Shown here: piece by piece, positions 1 to 8,771 of the stretch
Layout: each line of letters opens with the position of its first letter
Numbering within the stretch: the first letter of the stretch is position 1
From: RPQJ01 sp963762315
GTDB lineage: Bacteria > Pseudomonadota > Gammaproteobacteria > Steroidobacterales > Steroidobacteraceae
Length of the DNA: 64,000 nucleotides
NCBI GenBank assembly: GCA_963762315.1
Contig: CAVXKO010000004.1
Coordinates: 930,001-994,000, forward strand
Reading direction: 5' to 3'
Notes under the pieces: model-generated
Databases searched by the model: none
The model's input: the letters and a program-made list of their open reading frames with translations, nothing else
Told to the model about the DNA's origin: nothing
Made by a program: the position numbers and the translations under genes

Positions 1-152
1 ATCGCTACCTGCGTGGCAAGGTCGACGCGCTCGTGATCGACATGGAAAAGGAAGCGCTCAAGCTGGTGCAGGCGATCGACCGCACGAGCGGTACGCGACC
101 CCAGGCGGCCGTGGAGATCGCCGCCGTCATTGCGGAGGAAGCCGCGGCGTGA
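1..152 (+). CDS. ExbB/TolQ/MotA-family proton channel subunit, C-terminal end (partial)
   Basis: Only the last 49 codons are present. They begin RYLRGKVDALVIDMEK and end at TGA 150-152, in a charged helix followed by an alanine-rich tail, as in the cytoplasmic C-terminus of ExbB/TolQ proteins. The stop overlaps the GTG start of the following ExbD gene (GTGA), so the two are translationally coupled. The pair would form the inner-membrane proton-driven motor that energises outer-membrane processes through TonB. I infer ExbB from its ExbD partner and the msbA-lpxK context. TolQ cannot be excluded from this fragment. Confidence 0.7.
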   Translation, partial: RYLRGKVDALVIDMEKEALKLVQAIDRTSGTRPQAAVEIAAVIAEEAAA

Positions 153-577
153 GGTTCCAGTTGCGCCGCCGTGAAGATCCCGAGCTGAACATGACGTCGC
201 TCATCGACGTCGTGCTGCTGCTGCTGATCTTCTTCATGATGTCCACGAAGTTCATCGACGAGGGTCGCCTCAAGGTGCGGTTGCCCGAAGCCGGCGTCCA
301 GCCGGACGAGTCGAGCGTGAACGACACCGTGGAGATCGAGGTGACCGCGGAGGGCGGTTATCGCGTGGGCGGCAAGCCGCTCGTCAACAACAGTCCCGAT
401 ACCCTGGCCACGGCCCTCGCTCGCGCCTCCGGCGGCAATCGCGCCATGCCGGTCACCATCCGGGCCGACGCCCGCGCCATGCACCAGTCTGTCGTCACGG
501 CGATGGACGTGGCCGGCCGGCTCGGATACCGCCAGATCAACATCGCAACGGTTCACGATGGGTCGCAGGGCGGATAA
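149..577 (+). CDS. exbD: ExbD/TolR-family biopolymer transport protein
   Basis: This 142-residue protein has a short basic cytoplasmic N-terminus, one membrane helix (about residues 16-36, MTSLIDVVLLLLIFFMM) and a periplasmic domain. Asp20 inside the helix matches the proton-conducting aspartate of ExbD/TolR. It starts at GTG 149 overlapping the exbB stop, and its end overlaps the possible msbA start at 558. An ExbB-ExbD pair directly ahead of msbA-lpxK is a common arrangement in Gram-negative bacteria. Family assignment is secure; ExbD rather than TolR is inferred from that context. Confidence 0.9.
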   Translation: MRFQLRRREDPELNMTSLIDVVLLLLIFFMMSTKFIDEGRLKVRLPEAGVQPDESSVNDTVEIEVTAEGGYRVGGKPLVNNSPDTLATALARASGGNRAMPVTIRADARAMHQSVVTAMDVAGRLGYRQINIATVHDGSQGG

Positions 578-2324
578 GCGCGCCGAGCTGAAGATGCCCG
601 AGGGTGCGCTGCAGACGTACAAGCGCCTGCTCACCTACCTGCGCCCGCACAAGGCGATGTTCGGCGTGGGCGTGCTCGGCATGACGATGTTCGCGGCCAC
701 GGATGCGGGCTGGGCCGGCTTCGTCAAGTTCTTCCTCGACGGCACTTTCGTGGCGAAGGACCCTCGCATGGTCTGGCTGGTGCCGATCGCGCTGGTGCTG
801 CTGTTCATCGTGCGCGGCATTGGCGATTTCCTGCAGACGTATTGCCCGGGATTCGTCGGCCGCAAGATCGTGAAGACCCTGCGCGGCGAGATCTTCAGCC
901 GCTACGTGCACCTGCCGATCTCGTATTTCGACCAGAACGCATCCGGCACGCTGCTCTCGAAGCTCACGTACAACACCGAGCAGGTCGCCACCGCTACGAC
1001 GGACTCGGTCACGGTCTTCATCCGCGACAGCCTCACCATCCTCGGGCTGATCGGCTACCTGCTGTACATGAACTGGAAGCTGACGCTCTTCAGCCTGGTC
1101 GTCGGCCCGCTCGTGGCGATCCTGATCCGGCGCATCAACATGCTGTTCCGCCGCTACAGCAGGCGCATCCAGAACTCGATGGGCGACGTGACGCGCGTCG
1201 CCAAGGAAGCCATCGAGGCGCCGCGGGTCATCCGCGTGTTCAACGCACAGGCGTACGAAGAGGAAATGTTCGAGAAGGTCATCGAGCACAACCGGCGTTC
1301 GCACATGAAGCTCATGATGACCAAGGGCATGAGCAACCCGATCGTGCAGACCATTGCGGCGATAGGGCTTGCCGGCGTGCTGTACGTTGCGACGCTCGAT
1401 GCCATGAACGGCAAGATGACGGTCGGTTCGTTCACGTCGTTCATTGCGGCGCTGATGCTGATCACCGCCCCGTTGCGCCGGCTCGTCAACGTTGCGGGGC
1501 CGCTGCAGCAGGGCATCGCGGCCGCACAGAGCCTCTTCGAGGTGCTCGACTCGCCGGTCGAGCCGGCGGGCGGCGGCCGTCCCATCGACCGTGCGCGCGG
1601 AGACGTCGAGTATCGCGAGGCGCGATTCCGTTACCCGTCGGGGTCGAATGACGTCCTGCACGGGGTGAGCTTCACGATCCACGCCGGCCAGACGGTGGCC
1701 ATCGTCGGGCGGACCGGCAGCGGCAAATCGACGATCGTGGGCCTGCTGCCCCGGTTCTATGACGTGACGGGCGGCGCGGTGCTGCTCGACGGACACGACA
1801 TCCGCGAATACCCGCTCGAGCGCCTGCGTGCGCAGATGAGCCTCGTCAGCCAGGACGTGGTGCTCTTCAACGACACTATCCGCAGCAACATCGCGTTCGG
1901 CCACCCGGCCACCGACGAGCAGATCGAGGCGGCGGCGCGAGCGGCCCGGGTGAATGAGTTCACTGCGCAGATGCCGCTGGGCCTCGATACCGAGGTCGGC
2001 GACCGGGGCACCTTGCTCTCGGGCGGCCAGCGACAGCGCATCGCCATCGCTCGCGCCTTGCTGCGCAACACACCCATCCTGATCCTCGACGAGGCCACGT
2101 CGTCACTCGACACCGAGACCGAGCGGCAGATCCAGGAGCAGCTCGAGGCCTTGATGAAGGACCGCACGACCCTCGTCATCGCGCACCGACTGTCGACCAT
2201 CGAGAAGGCGGACTGCATTCTCGTGATGGACGGCGGCCGCCTGATCGAGATGGGCACGCACGACGAGCTCGTCGCCCGCAACGGGCAGTACGCGGTGCTG
2301 CACCGGATGCAGTTCAACGAATGA
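558..2324 (+). CDS. msbA: Lipid A export ATP-binding/permease MsbA
   Basis: This 588-residue half-size ABC exporter flips lipid A-core across the inner membrane. Six membrane helices occupy about residues 30-330. The nucleotide-binding domain follows, with Walker A GRTGSGKST near residue 385, signature LSGGQRQR, and Walker B LILDEATS. ATG 558 would overlap exbD by 20 bases. ATG 594 (MPEGALQTYKRLL) fits the usual MsbA N-terminus better and is the likely alternative start. The downstream lpxK begins on the ATGA overlapping the msbA stop, so the genes form one operon. Family length and motifs are complete. Confidence 0.95.
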   Translation: MGRRADKRAELKMPEGALQTYKRLLTYLRPHKAMFGVGVLGMTMFAATDAGWAGFVKFFLDGTFVAKDPRMVWLVPIALVLLFIVRGIGDFLQTYCPGFVGRKIVKTLRGEIFSRYVHLPISYFDQNASGTLLSKLTYNTEQVATATTDSVTVFIRDSLTILGLIGYLLYMNWKLTLFSLVVGPLVAILIRRINMLFRRYSRRIQNSMGDVTRVAKEAIEAPRVIRVFNAQAYEEEMFEKVIEHNRRSHMKLMMTKGMSNPIVQTIAAIGLAGVLYVATLDAMNGKMTVGSFTSFIAALMLITAPLRRLVNVAGPLQQGIAAAQSLFEVLDSPVEPAGGGRPIDRARGDVEYREARFRYPSGSNDVLHGVSFTIHAGQTVAIVGRTGSGKSTIVGLLPRFYDVTGGAVLLDGHDIREYPLERLRAQMSLVSQDVVLFNDTIRSNIAFGHPATDEQIEAAARAARVNEFTAQMPLGLDTEVGDRGTLLSGGQRQRIAIARALLRNTPILILDEATSSLDTETERQIQEQLEALMKDRTTLVIAHRLSTIEKADCILVMDGGRLIEMGTHDELVARNGQYAVLHRMQFNE

Positions 2325-3367
2325 GCTTCGACGCGCGCCTGCAGCGGCTCTGGTACGGGCCCGCCTGGCGCAGCTTGCCCCTGTGGCCGCTCGAGCTGCT
2401 GTTCCGGCTGGCCGTGGCCCTGAAGGGCCTGCTTTTCCGCATCGGATTGAGGCGCACTCGCGCGGTTCCCGTGCCCGTCATCGTGGTCGGCAATCTCACG
2501 GTCGGTGGCACCGGCAAGACGCCGGTGACGGCATGGCTCGCGCGGCAGTTGACGCTGCGGGGCCACCGTGTCGGCGTGGTGCTGAGAGGGTATGGCGGCT
2601 CTCACGACGGCGCGCCCCGTCTCGTCGATGTGGACGACGATCCGGTGGTGGTGGGCGATGAGGCCCTGCTTCACGCGCATCGCCGTCCGCACGTCGTCGC
2701 CATCGGTGCGGATCGTGTCGCCGCGGCTGAGCTTGCGGCTGACCGGGGCGCCGAAGTCATCGTTTGCGACGACGGGTTGCAGCACCTGCGACTCGGCCGG
2801 GACTACGAGATCGCGGTGGTCGACGCGTCGCGCGGTCTCGGCAACGGGCACATGTTGCCGGCCGGGCCTTTGCGCGAGCCGCGCGGCCGACTGGAGAGCG
2901 TCGATGCCGTCGTCATCACCGACAGGGGCAGTGGCGGGAGGCCTTCTGGGGCGGTGCGAGCGCAGTCGCCCTTCGTCGTGGAGGCGCGATTGAGGCTTGG
3001 AGACGCCATTGACCTCGTCACGGCCGAACGGCGCCCGCTGTCGGCATTTGCGGGCCAGGCGGCGCATGGCGTGGCGGGCATCGGGCATCCAGAGGCCTTC
3101 TTTGCGGCACTCCGCGACGCTGGAGTCACTCTGACCGAGCATGCGCTGCGCGACCATGCGCCCATCGGGCCCGGTTCGATGCCGGTCGCGCCGGGCACAA
3201 CCGTCCTGATGACGGAGAAAGATGCCGTAAAATGCCGGGCGCATGCGCGCCCCGGCTGGTGGTGGGTCGATCTCGAGGTGGAGGTCGACCGGTCGTCGGC
3301 CGAGACGTTGCTGTCCCTGATCCTCGAGCGCATCCGGCTGACGGGTGCGGGAGTTCGCCTTGGATAA
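2321..3367 (+). CDS. lpxK: Tetraacyldisaccharide 4'-kinase LpxK
   Basis: LpxK phosphorylates the 4' position of the lipid A disaccharide precursor at the inner membrane. The 348-residue protein has a hydrophobic N-terminal anchor (about residues 17-43) and a P-loop variant GNLTVGGTGKTP near residue 57, followed by LRGYGG and the VCDDGLQHL segment, all typical of LpxK. Its start overlaps the msbA stop (ATGA) and its end overlaps the next gene. Length matches the family. Confidence 0.95.
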   Translation: MSFDARLQRLWYGPAWRSLPLWPLELLFRLAVALKGLLFRIGLRRTRAVPVPVIVVGNLTVGGTGKTPVTAWLARQLTLRGHRVGVVLRGYGGSHDGAPRLVDVDDDPVVVGDEALLHAHRRPHVVAIGADRVAAAELAADRGAEVIVCDDGLQHLRLGRDYEIAVVDASRGLGNGHMLPAGPLREPRGRLESVDAVVITDRGSGGRPSGAVRAQSPFVVEARLRLGDAIDLVTAERRPLSAFAGQAAHGVAGIGHPEAFFAALRDAGVTLTEHALRDHAPIGPGSMPVAPGTTVLMTEKDAVKCRAHARPGWWWVDLEVEVDRSSAETLLSLILERIRLTGAGVRLG

Positions 3368-3548
3368 GAAACTGCTCGACATTCTCGCCTGTCCCCTCTG
3401 CAAGGGCCCCGTGCACTGGCGTCGCGAGGCGGACGTCATCGTTTGCCGCGCCGACCGCCTGGCGTACCCCGTGCGCGACGGGATTCCCGTGATGCTCGAG
3501 GAAGAAGCGCGTACGCTGAATTCGGACGATCCGCTGCTGAAGGATTGA
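3360..3548 (+). CDS. ycaR: Trm112-family zinc-ribbon-like small protein (YcaR)
   Basis: This small protein of the YcaR/Trm112 fold is found between lpxK and kdsB in many gammaproteobacteria. I choose TTG 3360 as start because it gives MDKKLLDILACPLC, which aligns with the usual YcaR N-terminus. A GTG at 3345 would add five residues. The start lies inside the end of lpxK. CPLCKGP is half of the usual zinc ribbon, and the C-terminal RDGIPVMLEEEAR segment is diagnostic. Its function is not well defined, but linkage to kdsB is widely conserved. Confidence 0.85.
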   Translation: MDKKLLDILACPLCKGPVHWRREADVIVCRADRLAYPVRDGIPVMLEEEARTLNSDDPLLKD

Positions 3549-3556
3549 GCGGCCCC

Positions 3557-4327
3557 ATGCCGTTCCACGTCGTCATTCCGGCCCGTTACGCTTCGACCCG
3601 CCTGCCGGGAAAGCCATTGCTAGACATCGGCGGGGTGCCGATGATCCAGCGTGTCGTGGCGCGTGCCTGCGCCAGCTCGGCCGGGGAGGTGCTGGTGGCC
3701 ACCGACGACGAGCGCATCGCCGCCGCGGTGAGCGATCCGCGTGCAGCCGGTCGAACGATCGCCGTCATGACCGATCCAGCGCTGCCGTCGGGTACGGATC
3801 GCGTGGCAGCGGTGGCGCAAGAGCGCGGTTGGCCGGACGACACGATCGTGGTGAACGTGCAGGGCGACGAGCCCTTCCTGCCGCCGCAGCTCATCGACCA
3901 GGTGGCGGGCTTGCTGGAAAAGGATCGCACGGCCGCCATTGCCACACTCGCCACGCCGATCGACACCCTCGAGGATTTTCTCGATCCAAACGTGGTCAAA
4001 GTCGTCATGGGCCGCGACGGAGCCGCGCTGTATTTCAGCCGCGCCCCGATTCCGTGGACGCGCGAAGGGTCGGTGTCGAGCCTTGCGGGGCAGCGCGAGT
4101 TCGGCGGCTCGCTGAGGCACGTGGGCATGTATGCATATCGCGTCGGGGCGCTGCGCCGCCTTACGGCGATGCCGCCGTCAGGCTACGAGCTTCGCGAGAA
4201 ACTCGAGCAGCTCCGGGCGCTCGAAGCGGGACTGAGAATCGTGGTTGCGCCTTGTGCCGAGCCGCCCGGGCCCGGAGTGGACACGGAAATCGACCTGCAG
4301 CGCGCGCGCCAGCGCGCGGCAGGCTGA
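3557..4327 (+). CDS. kdsB: 3-deoxy-manno-octulosonate cytidylyltransferase KdsB
   Basis: KdsB activates Kdo with CTP to give CMP-Kdo for the LPS inner core. ATG 3557, 8 bases after ycaR, gives a 256-residue protein close to the E. coli length. The nucleotide-binding loop IPARYASTRLPGKPL is at residues 5-19, VNVQGDEPF lies near residue 100, and the C-terminal PGPGVDTEIDL segment is conserved. It belongs to the msbA-lpxK-ycaR operon, so lipid A export, 4'-phosphorylation and Kdo activation are co-expressed. Confidence 0.95.
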   Translation: MPFHVVIPARYASTRLPGKPLLDIGGVPMIQRVVARACASSAGEVLVATDDERIAAAVSDPRAAGRTIAVMTDPALPSGTDRVAAVAQERGWPDDTIVVNVQGDEPFLPPQLIDQVAGLLEKDRTAAIATLATPIDTLEDFLDPNVVKVVMGRDGAALYFSRAPIPWTREGSVSSLAGQREFGGSLRHVGMYAYRVGALRRLTAMPPSGYELREKLEQLRALEAGLRIVVAPCAEPPGPGVDTEIDLQRARQRAAG

Positions 4328-4339
4328 GGGAGATGGACG

Positions 4340-4684
4340 ATGAACCAGTTGCTTATCACCGCGTTCGGCCTGCACATTACGGGGTGGAAGCTCATTGGGT
4401 ACCTCGGCGTGGCGCTGTTCGCCGGGCGCTGGTTCGTCCAGATGTTCTATTCACGGAGGCACGGCCGGCCCGTCGTGCCTACCGTCTTCTGGATCATGAG
4501 CATCTCGGGCAGCCTGTTGCTGCTCTCGTACTTCATCTTCGGCAAGAACGACTCGGTCGGCATCCTGTCGAATCTTTTCCCGGCCGCGGTGGCCGGGTAC
4601 AACCTCGTTCTCGACCTGCGCCACAAGCGCGAAAGGCAGGAGCAGCGCGAGCAGGAGGCTAGCGGGAGTCCTTCTTCAGGCTGA
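4340..4684 (+). CDS. LAB-N domain membrane protein (lipid A biosynthesis N-terminal domain)
   Basis: This 114-residue protein has about three membrane helices: one near residues 17-35 and two between about residues 48 and 90. The GRWFVQMFYSRR segment and the PTVFWIMSISGS motif are characteristic of the LAB-N family, found free-standing or attached to lipid A and undecaprenyl-phosphate sugar enzymes. The exact function is unknown. It follows kdsB by 12 bases on the same strand, consistent with an envelope role. Its 3' end overlaps the convergent rluF gene by 26 bases. Confidence 0.8.
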   Translation: MNQLLITAFGLHITGWKLIGYLGVALFAGRWFVQMFYSRRHGRPVVPTVFWIMSISGSLLLLSYFIFGKNDSVGILSNLFPAAVAGYNLVLDLRHKRERQEQREQEASGSPSSG

Positions 4685-5378
4685 GGGTCTTCTGCTTCGC
4701 GGGCAGCAGGCCCGCGAGTTCGTACGTGGTCAGGTTGCGCCACTTGCCGGCTGGCAGGTCGCCGAGGTGCACGTGCATGATGCGCACGCGCTGCAGGCCG
4801 CGCACGGTGTAACCGAAGTGCTCGCACATCCGGCGGATCTGCCGGTTCAATCCCTGCGTCAGCACGATGCGAAACGTGTTCCTGCCCACCTGCGTCACGC
4901 GGCACGGATTGGTGACGGTGTCGAGAATGGGTACGCCGCTCGCCATGCCGTGCAGGAATGCAGCCGTCAGTGGCCGGTCGACGGCGACGACGTATTCCTT
5001 CTCGTGCTCATGTTCCGCGCGCAGCACCGTGTTGACGATGTCGCCGTCGTTGGTGAGCAGGATCAACCCTTCCGAATCCTTGTCGAGGCGCCCGATCGGG
5101 TAGATGCGCTCGGGGTGGCCGACGAAATCCACGATGTTCCCCGGCACATCGCGATCGGTCGTGCATTCGATGCCGACGGGCTTGTTGAGCGCGATGTAGA
5201 TGCGCTTCGGGCGGACGCGCAGCGGTTGCCCATCGACGAGGACGACTTGTCCTTCCGCCACCTTGGTGCCCAGGACCGCGACCGCCCCGTCCACGGTGAC
5301 GCGTCCGGCCTCGATCCACTGGTCTGCTTCGCGTCGCGAACAGGCGCCGGTCTCGCTGAGGAACTTGTTGATGCGCAC
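4659..5378 (-). CDS. rluF: 23S rRNA pseudouridine synthase RluF-like (RsuA/RluB/E/F family)
   Basis: This 239-residue protein carries an N-terminal S4 RNA-binding domain (RINKFLSETGACSRREAD, residues 2-19). The catalytic core includes GRLDKDSEGL, with the nucleophilic Asp at residue 99, and the NRQIRRMCEHFGY motif near residue 180. ALNKPVGIECTT and VPILDTVT are closer to E. coli RluF (U2604) than to RsuA or RluB. The long lysine-rich tail of E. coli RluF is absent. It lies 8 bases after yciH on the minus strand, suggesting a two-gene translation-related operon. Confidence 0.85.
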   Translation of the reverse strand: MRINKFLSETGACSRREADQWIEAGRVTVDGAVAVLGTKVAEGQVVLVDGQPLRVRPKRIYIALNKPVGIECTTDRDVPGNIVDFVGHPERIYPIGRLDKDSEGLILLTNDGDIVNTVLRAEHEHEKEYVVAVDRPLTAAFLHGMASGVPILDTVTNPCRVTQVGRNTFRIVLTQGLNRQIRRMCEHFGYTVRGLQRVRIMHVHLGDLPAGKWRNLTTYELAGLLPAKQKTLSLKKDSR

Positions 5379-5386
5379 GCTGGCGA

Positions 5387-5758
5387 TTATCCGCCCGAAC
5401 GACGGACCGTGTAGCCGAGCTTGCCGAGTTCCTCGACCAGCAGGTCGCGGTGGTCGCCCTGGATCTCGATGGTGCCCGCGTCGACCGTGCCGCCGCAGCC
5501 GCAGCGCTTCTTCAACGCCGTGGCGAGAGTCGCGAGCGCGTCGCCGGCCAGCGGCACGCCGGTGATGACCGTGACGCCCTTGCCCTTGCGGCCCTTCGTC
5601 TCGCGGCCAACGCGGACGATGCCGTCACCTTTGGCCGGCGGGGTGACGGCAGGCTGCGCGGCTCTACTGCGCTTGCAGCGGCATTCCGTCAGCGGCCGCG
5701 CGCATTCCGGACAGAGGCGTCCCTGGCCGGTGGAATAGACGAGACGGTGGTTCGACAT
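5387..5758 (-). CDS. yciH: SUI1/eIF1-family translation factor YciH
   Basis: ATG 5758 gives a 123-residue protein; a longer start at 5773 is possible. The N-terminus has a small cysteine-rich segment (CPECARPLTECRCKR). The C-terminal SUI1 domain contains VRVGRETKGRKGKGVT and CGCGGTVDAGTIEIQGDHRD, matching bacterial YciH. YciH is an eIF1-like protein that binds the 30S subunit and affects start-site fidelity. It is directly upstream of rluF on the same strand. Confidence 0.9.
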   Translation of the reverse strand: MSNHRLVYSTGQGRLCPECARPLTECRCKRSRAAQPAVTPPAKGDGIVRVGRETKGRKGKGVTVITGVPLAGDALATLATALKKRCGCGGTVDAGTIEIQGDHRDLLVEELGKLGYTVRRSGG

Positions 5759-5869
5759 CGAGCGGCTACACATGGCTGGCGGGAGACGGCTCAGTTTCTC
5801 ATCGCAGCCGTCGGTCGGTCCAACACAGTCAAATTGACGAGGGCAGGGTCGCGTGTTCTATTGGAATAC

Positions 5870-6559
5870 ATGACGACCGGGTGGCGAATCAGCCAGGCCG
5901 AGAGCCGGCGGCGATATCTCGAGAAGTTCGATACGGCCGAGGTGGACTCGTACGATGCGCTCGTCGGCACGCTCGCGCCCGACGATGAGGCCGCGTATCG
6001 CGCCGACCTGGCGCGCGTGTATTCCTTTCGCGCCGGGCAGTCGATCCTGGATGCCGGGGCGGGCTCCGGCGCACTGGCGCAGGTGCTCTGCGGCGTGGGT
6101 GGACTCGCCATCTCCACCCTGGAGCCGGCGCCCGCCATGCTTGCCAGGCTTCGCGGCAAGCCGTCGCTCGGAGAAGTCGTCGCCGTGGAGGGTTTCTGCG
6201 ACCACGCCGAGGATCGAAGGCATTTCGGCGCCGCGAGTTTCGATGCCGTCTTTTCGCGCCAACTCGCGAACGGGCTCTACGATCCGCTCGCCGCCTTTCA
6301 CAACTGGTTCCACTGGCTGAAGCCCGGCGGCGCTGTCGTGCTGATCGACGGCCTGTACGGCCGCAACGCATGGACCGGCCGATGGGAGGAGGAGGTCGAT
6401 GCATTGCCCCTGTCGGCCTGCCAGACGTCCGCGACGGTGCCTTATCTCCTCGAGGCTGCTGGGTTTCGCGTGAATGCGGTGGAGCGGATGGCTCAGGTCA
6501 ATGCCCGGCCGAGCACACGCACGACGCGCTACGTCGTCGTGGCGACGAAGGTCCCATGA
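5870..6559 (+). CDS. Class I SAM-dependent methyltransferase
   Basis: ATG 5870 opens a 229-residue Rossmann-fold methyltransferase. Motif I is ILDAGAGSGALAQVL (about residues 59-73), followed by the acidic strand STLEPAPAML, the post-motif SFDAVFSRQLANGLYDP, and HWLKPGGAVVLIDG. No accessory substrate-recognition domain is recognisable, so the acceptor is unknown. It is transcribed away from yciH and leads a run of loosely spaced plus-strand genes. The start is chosen because upstream codons lie in the yciH promoter region and show no homology. Confidence 0.75.
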   Translation: MTTGWRISQAESRRRYLEKFDTAEVDSYDALVGTLAPDDEAAYRADLARVYSFRAGQSILDAGAGSGALAQVLCGVGGLAISTLEPAPAMLARLRGKPSLGEVVAVEGFCDHAEDRRHFGAASFDAVFSRQLANGLYDPLAAFHNWFHWLKPGGAVVLIDGLYGRNAWTGRWEEEVDALPLSACQTSATVPYLLEAAGFRVNAVERMAQVNARPSTRTTRYVVVATKVP

Positions 6560-6607
6560 GCCCGCCTTCATCCTGCCCTGCAAGGCCATCCCGGTCATGA
6601 GGCAGGC

Positions 6608-6967
6608 ATGCTGAGCGGCAGCTGTCATTGCGGCGCGGTCACGGTCACTGTGCCTCGCAAGCCGCGCCGGCTGACGAGCTGCAACTGCTCCATCTGTCGC
6701 CGTTACGGCGCGCTGTGGGCGTATTACAGGCCGCGCGAGGTTCGCGTTGCCTGCGCCAAAGGCAAGGCGGCGTCCTATGCCTGGGGCGACGGCTCGCTGC
6801 GCTTCCTGCGCTGCAAGGACTGTGGCTGCGTGACGCACTGGGAGCCCGTGCGGCGTGACCCCGATGGCCGCATGGGCGTGAACGCACGGATGTTCGACCC
6901 CGGCATCGTCGAAACGGTGCCTGTCAGGCATTTCGACGGCGCGACGACCTGGAGGTTCCTCGATTGA
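6608..6967 (+). CDS. GFA/CENP-V-family zinc-binding protein
   Basis: This 119-residue protein belongs to the glutathione-dependent formaldehyde-activating (GFA) family. It has the full cysteine set for two zinc sites: GSCHCGAV at residues 4-11, CNCSICRR near residues 25-32, and CKDCGCVTHW near residue 62. Most family members lack a proven formaldehyde function, so I do not assign a substrate. Its stop overlaps the TTG start of the acetyltransferase that follows. Confidence 0.85.
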   Translation: MLSGSCHCGAVTVTVPRKPRRLTSCNCSICRRYGALWAYYRPREVRVACAKGKAASYAWGDGSLRFLRCKDCGCVTHWEPVRRDPDGRMGVNARMFDPGIVETVPVRHFDGATTWRFLD

Positions 6968-7437
6968 CCGCTCGCGTCGCCACACGACTGGCCGCTGCCT
7001 CGGACCTCGACGCGGTCTCGGCGCTGTTCGACCTGTATCGCCAGTTCTATCAGTTGACGCCGGATGTCGCGCGGGCGAGAGCGTACCTCGGCGAGCGATT
7101 CGCCAGGAACGAGTCCGTGCTGATCGTCGCCACGGCGCGTGACGAAACGGTCGGGTTTTGCCAGATGTACCCGACGTTCTGTTCGCTGCGGACGGCACCG
7201 ACGTTCGTGCTGTACGACCTGTTCGTCGCCCTGGCCGCGCGCGGCGCCGGCGTCGGCAAGGCCCTGATGCTCGCCGCCGAACGCCATGCGCGCGACTGCG
7301 GCGCGGCGCGGATCGAGCTTGCCACCGCGCGAAGCAACGCTGCGGCGCAGGCGCTCTACGAATCCCTTGGCTGGAAGCGCGACGACGAGTTCTTCGTCTA
7401 CGGCAGGACCTTGACCGAGGACTCCGGCGAGGCATGA
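6964..7437 (+). CDS. GNAT-family N-acetyltransferase
   Basis: This 157-residue GNAT protein starts at TTG 6964, overlapping the GFA gene stop (TTGA). The acetyl-CoA-binding motif A is LFVALAARGAGVGKALM (about residues 86-102), followed by AERHARDCGAARIEL and ATARSNAAAQALYESLGW, the standard beta4-alpha3 and motif B elements. The substrate is unknown; the layout resembles stand-alone acetyltransferases for small amines. It is coupled to the MOSC gene downstream (ATGA overlap at 7434). Confidence 0.85.
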   Translation: MTARVATRLAAASDLDAVSALFDLYRQFYQLTPDVARARAYLGERFARNESVLIVATARDETVGFCQMYPTFCSLRTAPTFVLYDLFVALAARGAGVGKALMLAAERHARDCGAARIELATARSNAAAQALYESLGWKRDDEFFVYGRTLTEDSGEA

Positions 7438-8018
7438 GCGGCGCTCCGATGCACGGCAGGGTGCTCAGCGTTCAGGTCGGGCGAGCGAGGCCGCTCGATG
7501 TTTCCGGAGGGCGCGTGCTGAGCGGCATTCGCAAGCAGTCGGTCGACGGGCGCGTCGCCGTTCGCGCCCTCGGTCTCGAATGCGACGAACAGGCGGATCT
7601 CAGCGTGCATGGCGGCCTCGCGAAAGCGCTCTACGCGTATCCGGTGGAGCACTATCCGTTCTGGCAACAACAGCGACGAGCATGGGGTCTACCCGATGAT
7701 CTCGCGCACGGCGCGCTCGGAGAGAATCTCACGCTCGAGGGTCTGCTCGATACCGAGGTGTGCGTAGGCGACCAGCTCTGCTTCCCGGATTGCGTGCTGC
7801 GCGTGACGCAACCGCGCGAGCCTTGCTACAAGTTCAACGCGGTGATGGGGAGCGAGGAGGCAGCGCGCAGCATGGCTCGGAGCGGCTTCCCGGGCTTCTA
7901 CCTCGCCGTCGACAGTCCCGGCAGCATCGCCGCCGGGGAGCCCTTCACCTGCCGGCCCGGCGATCGAGCCATGCCGGTGATGGCTTTGTTCAAGTCCGGC
8001 CGACGCCGGGCCGTGTGA
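7434..8018 (+). CDS. MOSC-domain protein (YiiM-like)
   Basis: ATG 7434 overlaps the stop of the preceding acetyltransferase, giving 194 residues. Characteristic MOSC features are LSVHGGLAKALYAYP, GALGENLTLEGL, and TQPREPCYKFN, whose conserved Cys is the proposed molybdenum-cofactor sulfur ligand. MOSC proteins of the YiiM type reduce N-hydroxylated bases such as 6-N-hydroxylaminopurine. A detoxification role is therefore plausible, but it comes from family knowledge rather than this sequence. Confidence 0.85.
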   Translation: MSGAPMHGRVLSVQVGRARPLDVSGGRVLSGIRKQSVDGRVAVRALGLECDEQADLSVHGGLAKALYAYPVEHYPFWQQQRRAWGLPDDLAHGALGENLTLEGLLDTEVCVGDQLCFPDCVLRVTQPREPCYKFNAVMGSEEAARSMARSGFPGFYLAVDSPGSIAAGEPFTCRPGDRAMPVMALFKSGRRRAV

Positions 8019-8035
8019 CCCAGGAGAGTACTCGC

Positions 8036-8665
8036 ATGTACACGCTCTACTATTCCCCCGGCACGGCCAGCATGGTCGTGCACCTCGCGTTGCTCGAGAT
8101 CGGCTGTCCGCACCGGCTCGAAAAGGTCGATTTCGCGACGGACGCGCAGCACAGCCCCGAATACCTCCGCGTCAATCCGCTCGGCAAGGTGCCGGCCTTG
8201 ATGATCGACGACGAGGCCCACTTCGAGTCCGCCGCACTGCTGATGCTGCTTGCGGAGAGGCACCCGGAGGCAGGCCTCGCGCCGCCGGTCGGCAGCCCGC
8301 TGCGCGCGGACTGGTACCAGTGGATCGTCTTCCTGGCGAACTCGTTGTCGCCGACGTACCGCTACTGGTTCTATCCTCCGGACCTCGGCTCGCCGGAGCA
8401 TTCGCCGGAGCTGCGCAAGGCACTGCAGACTCGCATCGAGAGCGCCTGGAACGTCGTGAACGATCACCTGCAGGCGCATGGGCCGTACATGCTTGGTGCG
8501 CAGTTCTACGGCGTGGACCTGCTAGCGACCATGCTGATGCGCTGGTCGCGCAACATGCCGCGGCCGGCGACCGAGTGGTCCGCACTGCGTCGCCTCGCGG
8601 ATCTCGTGCGGGCGCGGCCGAGCTGGAAGCGGCTCTACGAAATCGAAGGCCTGACGGAGTGGTAG
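8036..8665 (+). CDS. Glutathione S-transferase family protein
   Basis: This 209-residue two-domain GST starts at ATG 8036, 17 bases after the MOSC gene. The thioredoxin-like N-terminal domain begins YTLYYSPGTASMVVHLAL and contains VNPLGKVPALMIDD with the cis-Pro and the following ESAALLMLLAERHP. The helical C-terminal domain includes YMLGAQFYGVDLLATMLMRW. The SPGTAS segment suggests a serine-type bacterial GST. The substrate is unknown; neighbouring MOSC and GFA genes fit an accessory detoxification cluster. Confidence 0.85.
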   Translation: MYTLYYSPGTASMVVHLALLEIGCPHRLEKVDFATDAQHSPEYLRVNPLGKVPALMIDDEAHFESAALLMLLAERHPEAGLAPPVGSPLRADWYQWIVFLANSLSPTYRYWFYPPDLGSPEHSPELRKALQTRIESAWNVVNDHLQAHGPYMLGAQFYGVDLLATMLMRWSRNMPRPATEWSALRRLADLVRARPSWKRLYEIEGLTEW

Positions 8666-8771
8666 CGCCATCGTTCCGCCCCGCGCCCTGAACCGGCTCG
8701 CGCTCGACGCGGGTACGCGCCACCTCGCGGAGGCGGACCCGCATCTCGGTCGCATCGTCGCGCGCCTCGGC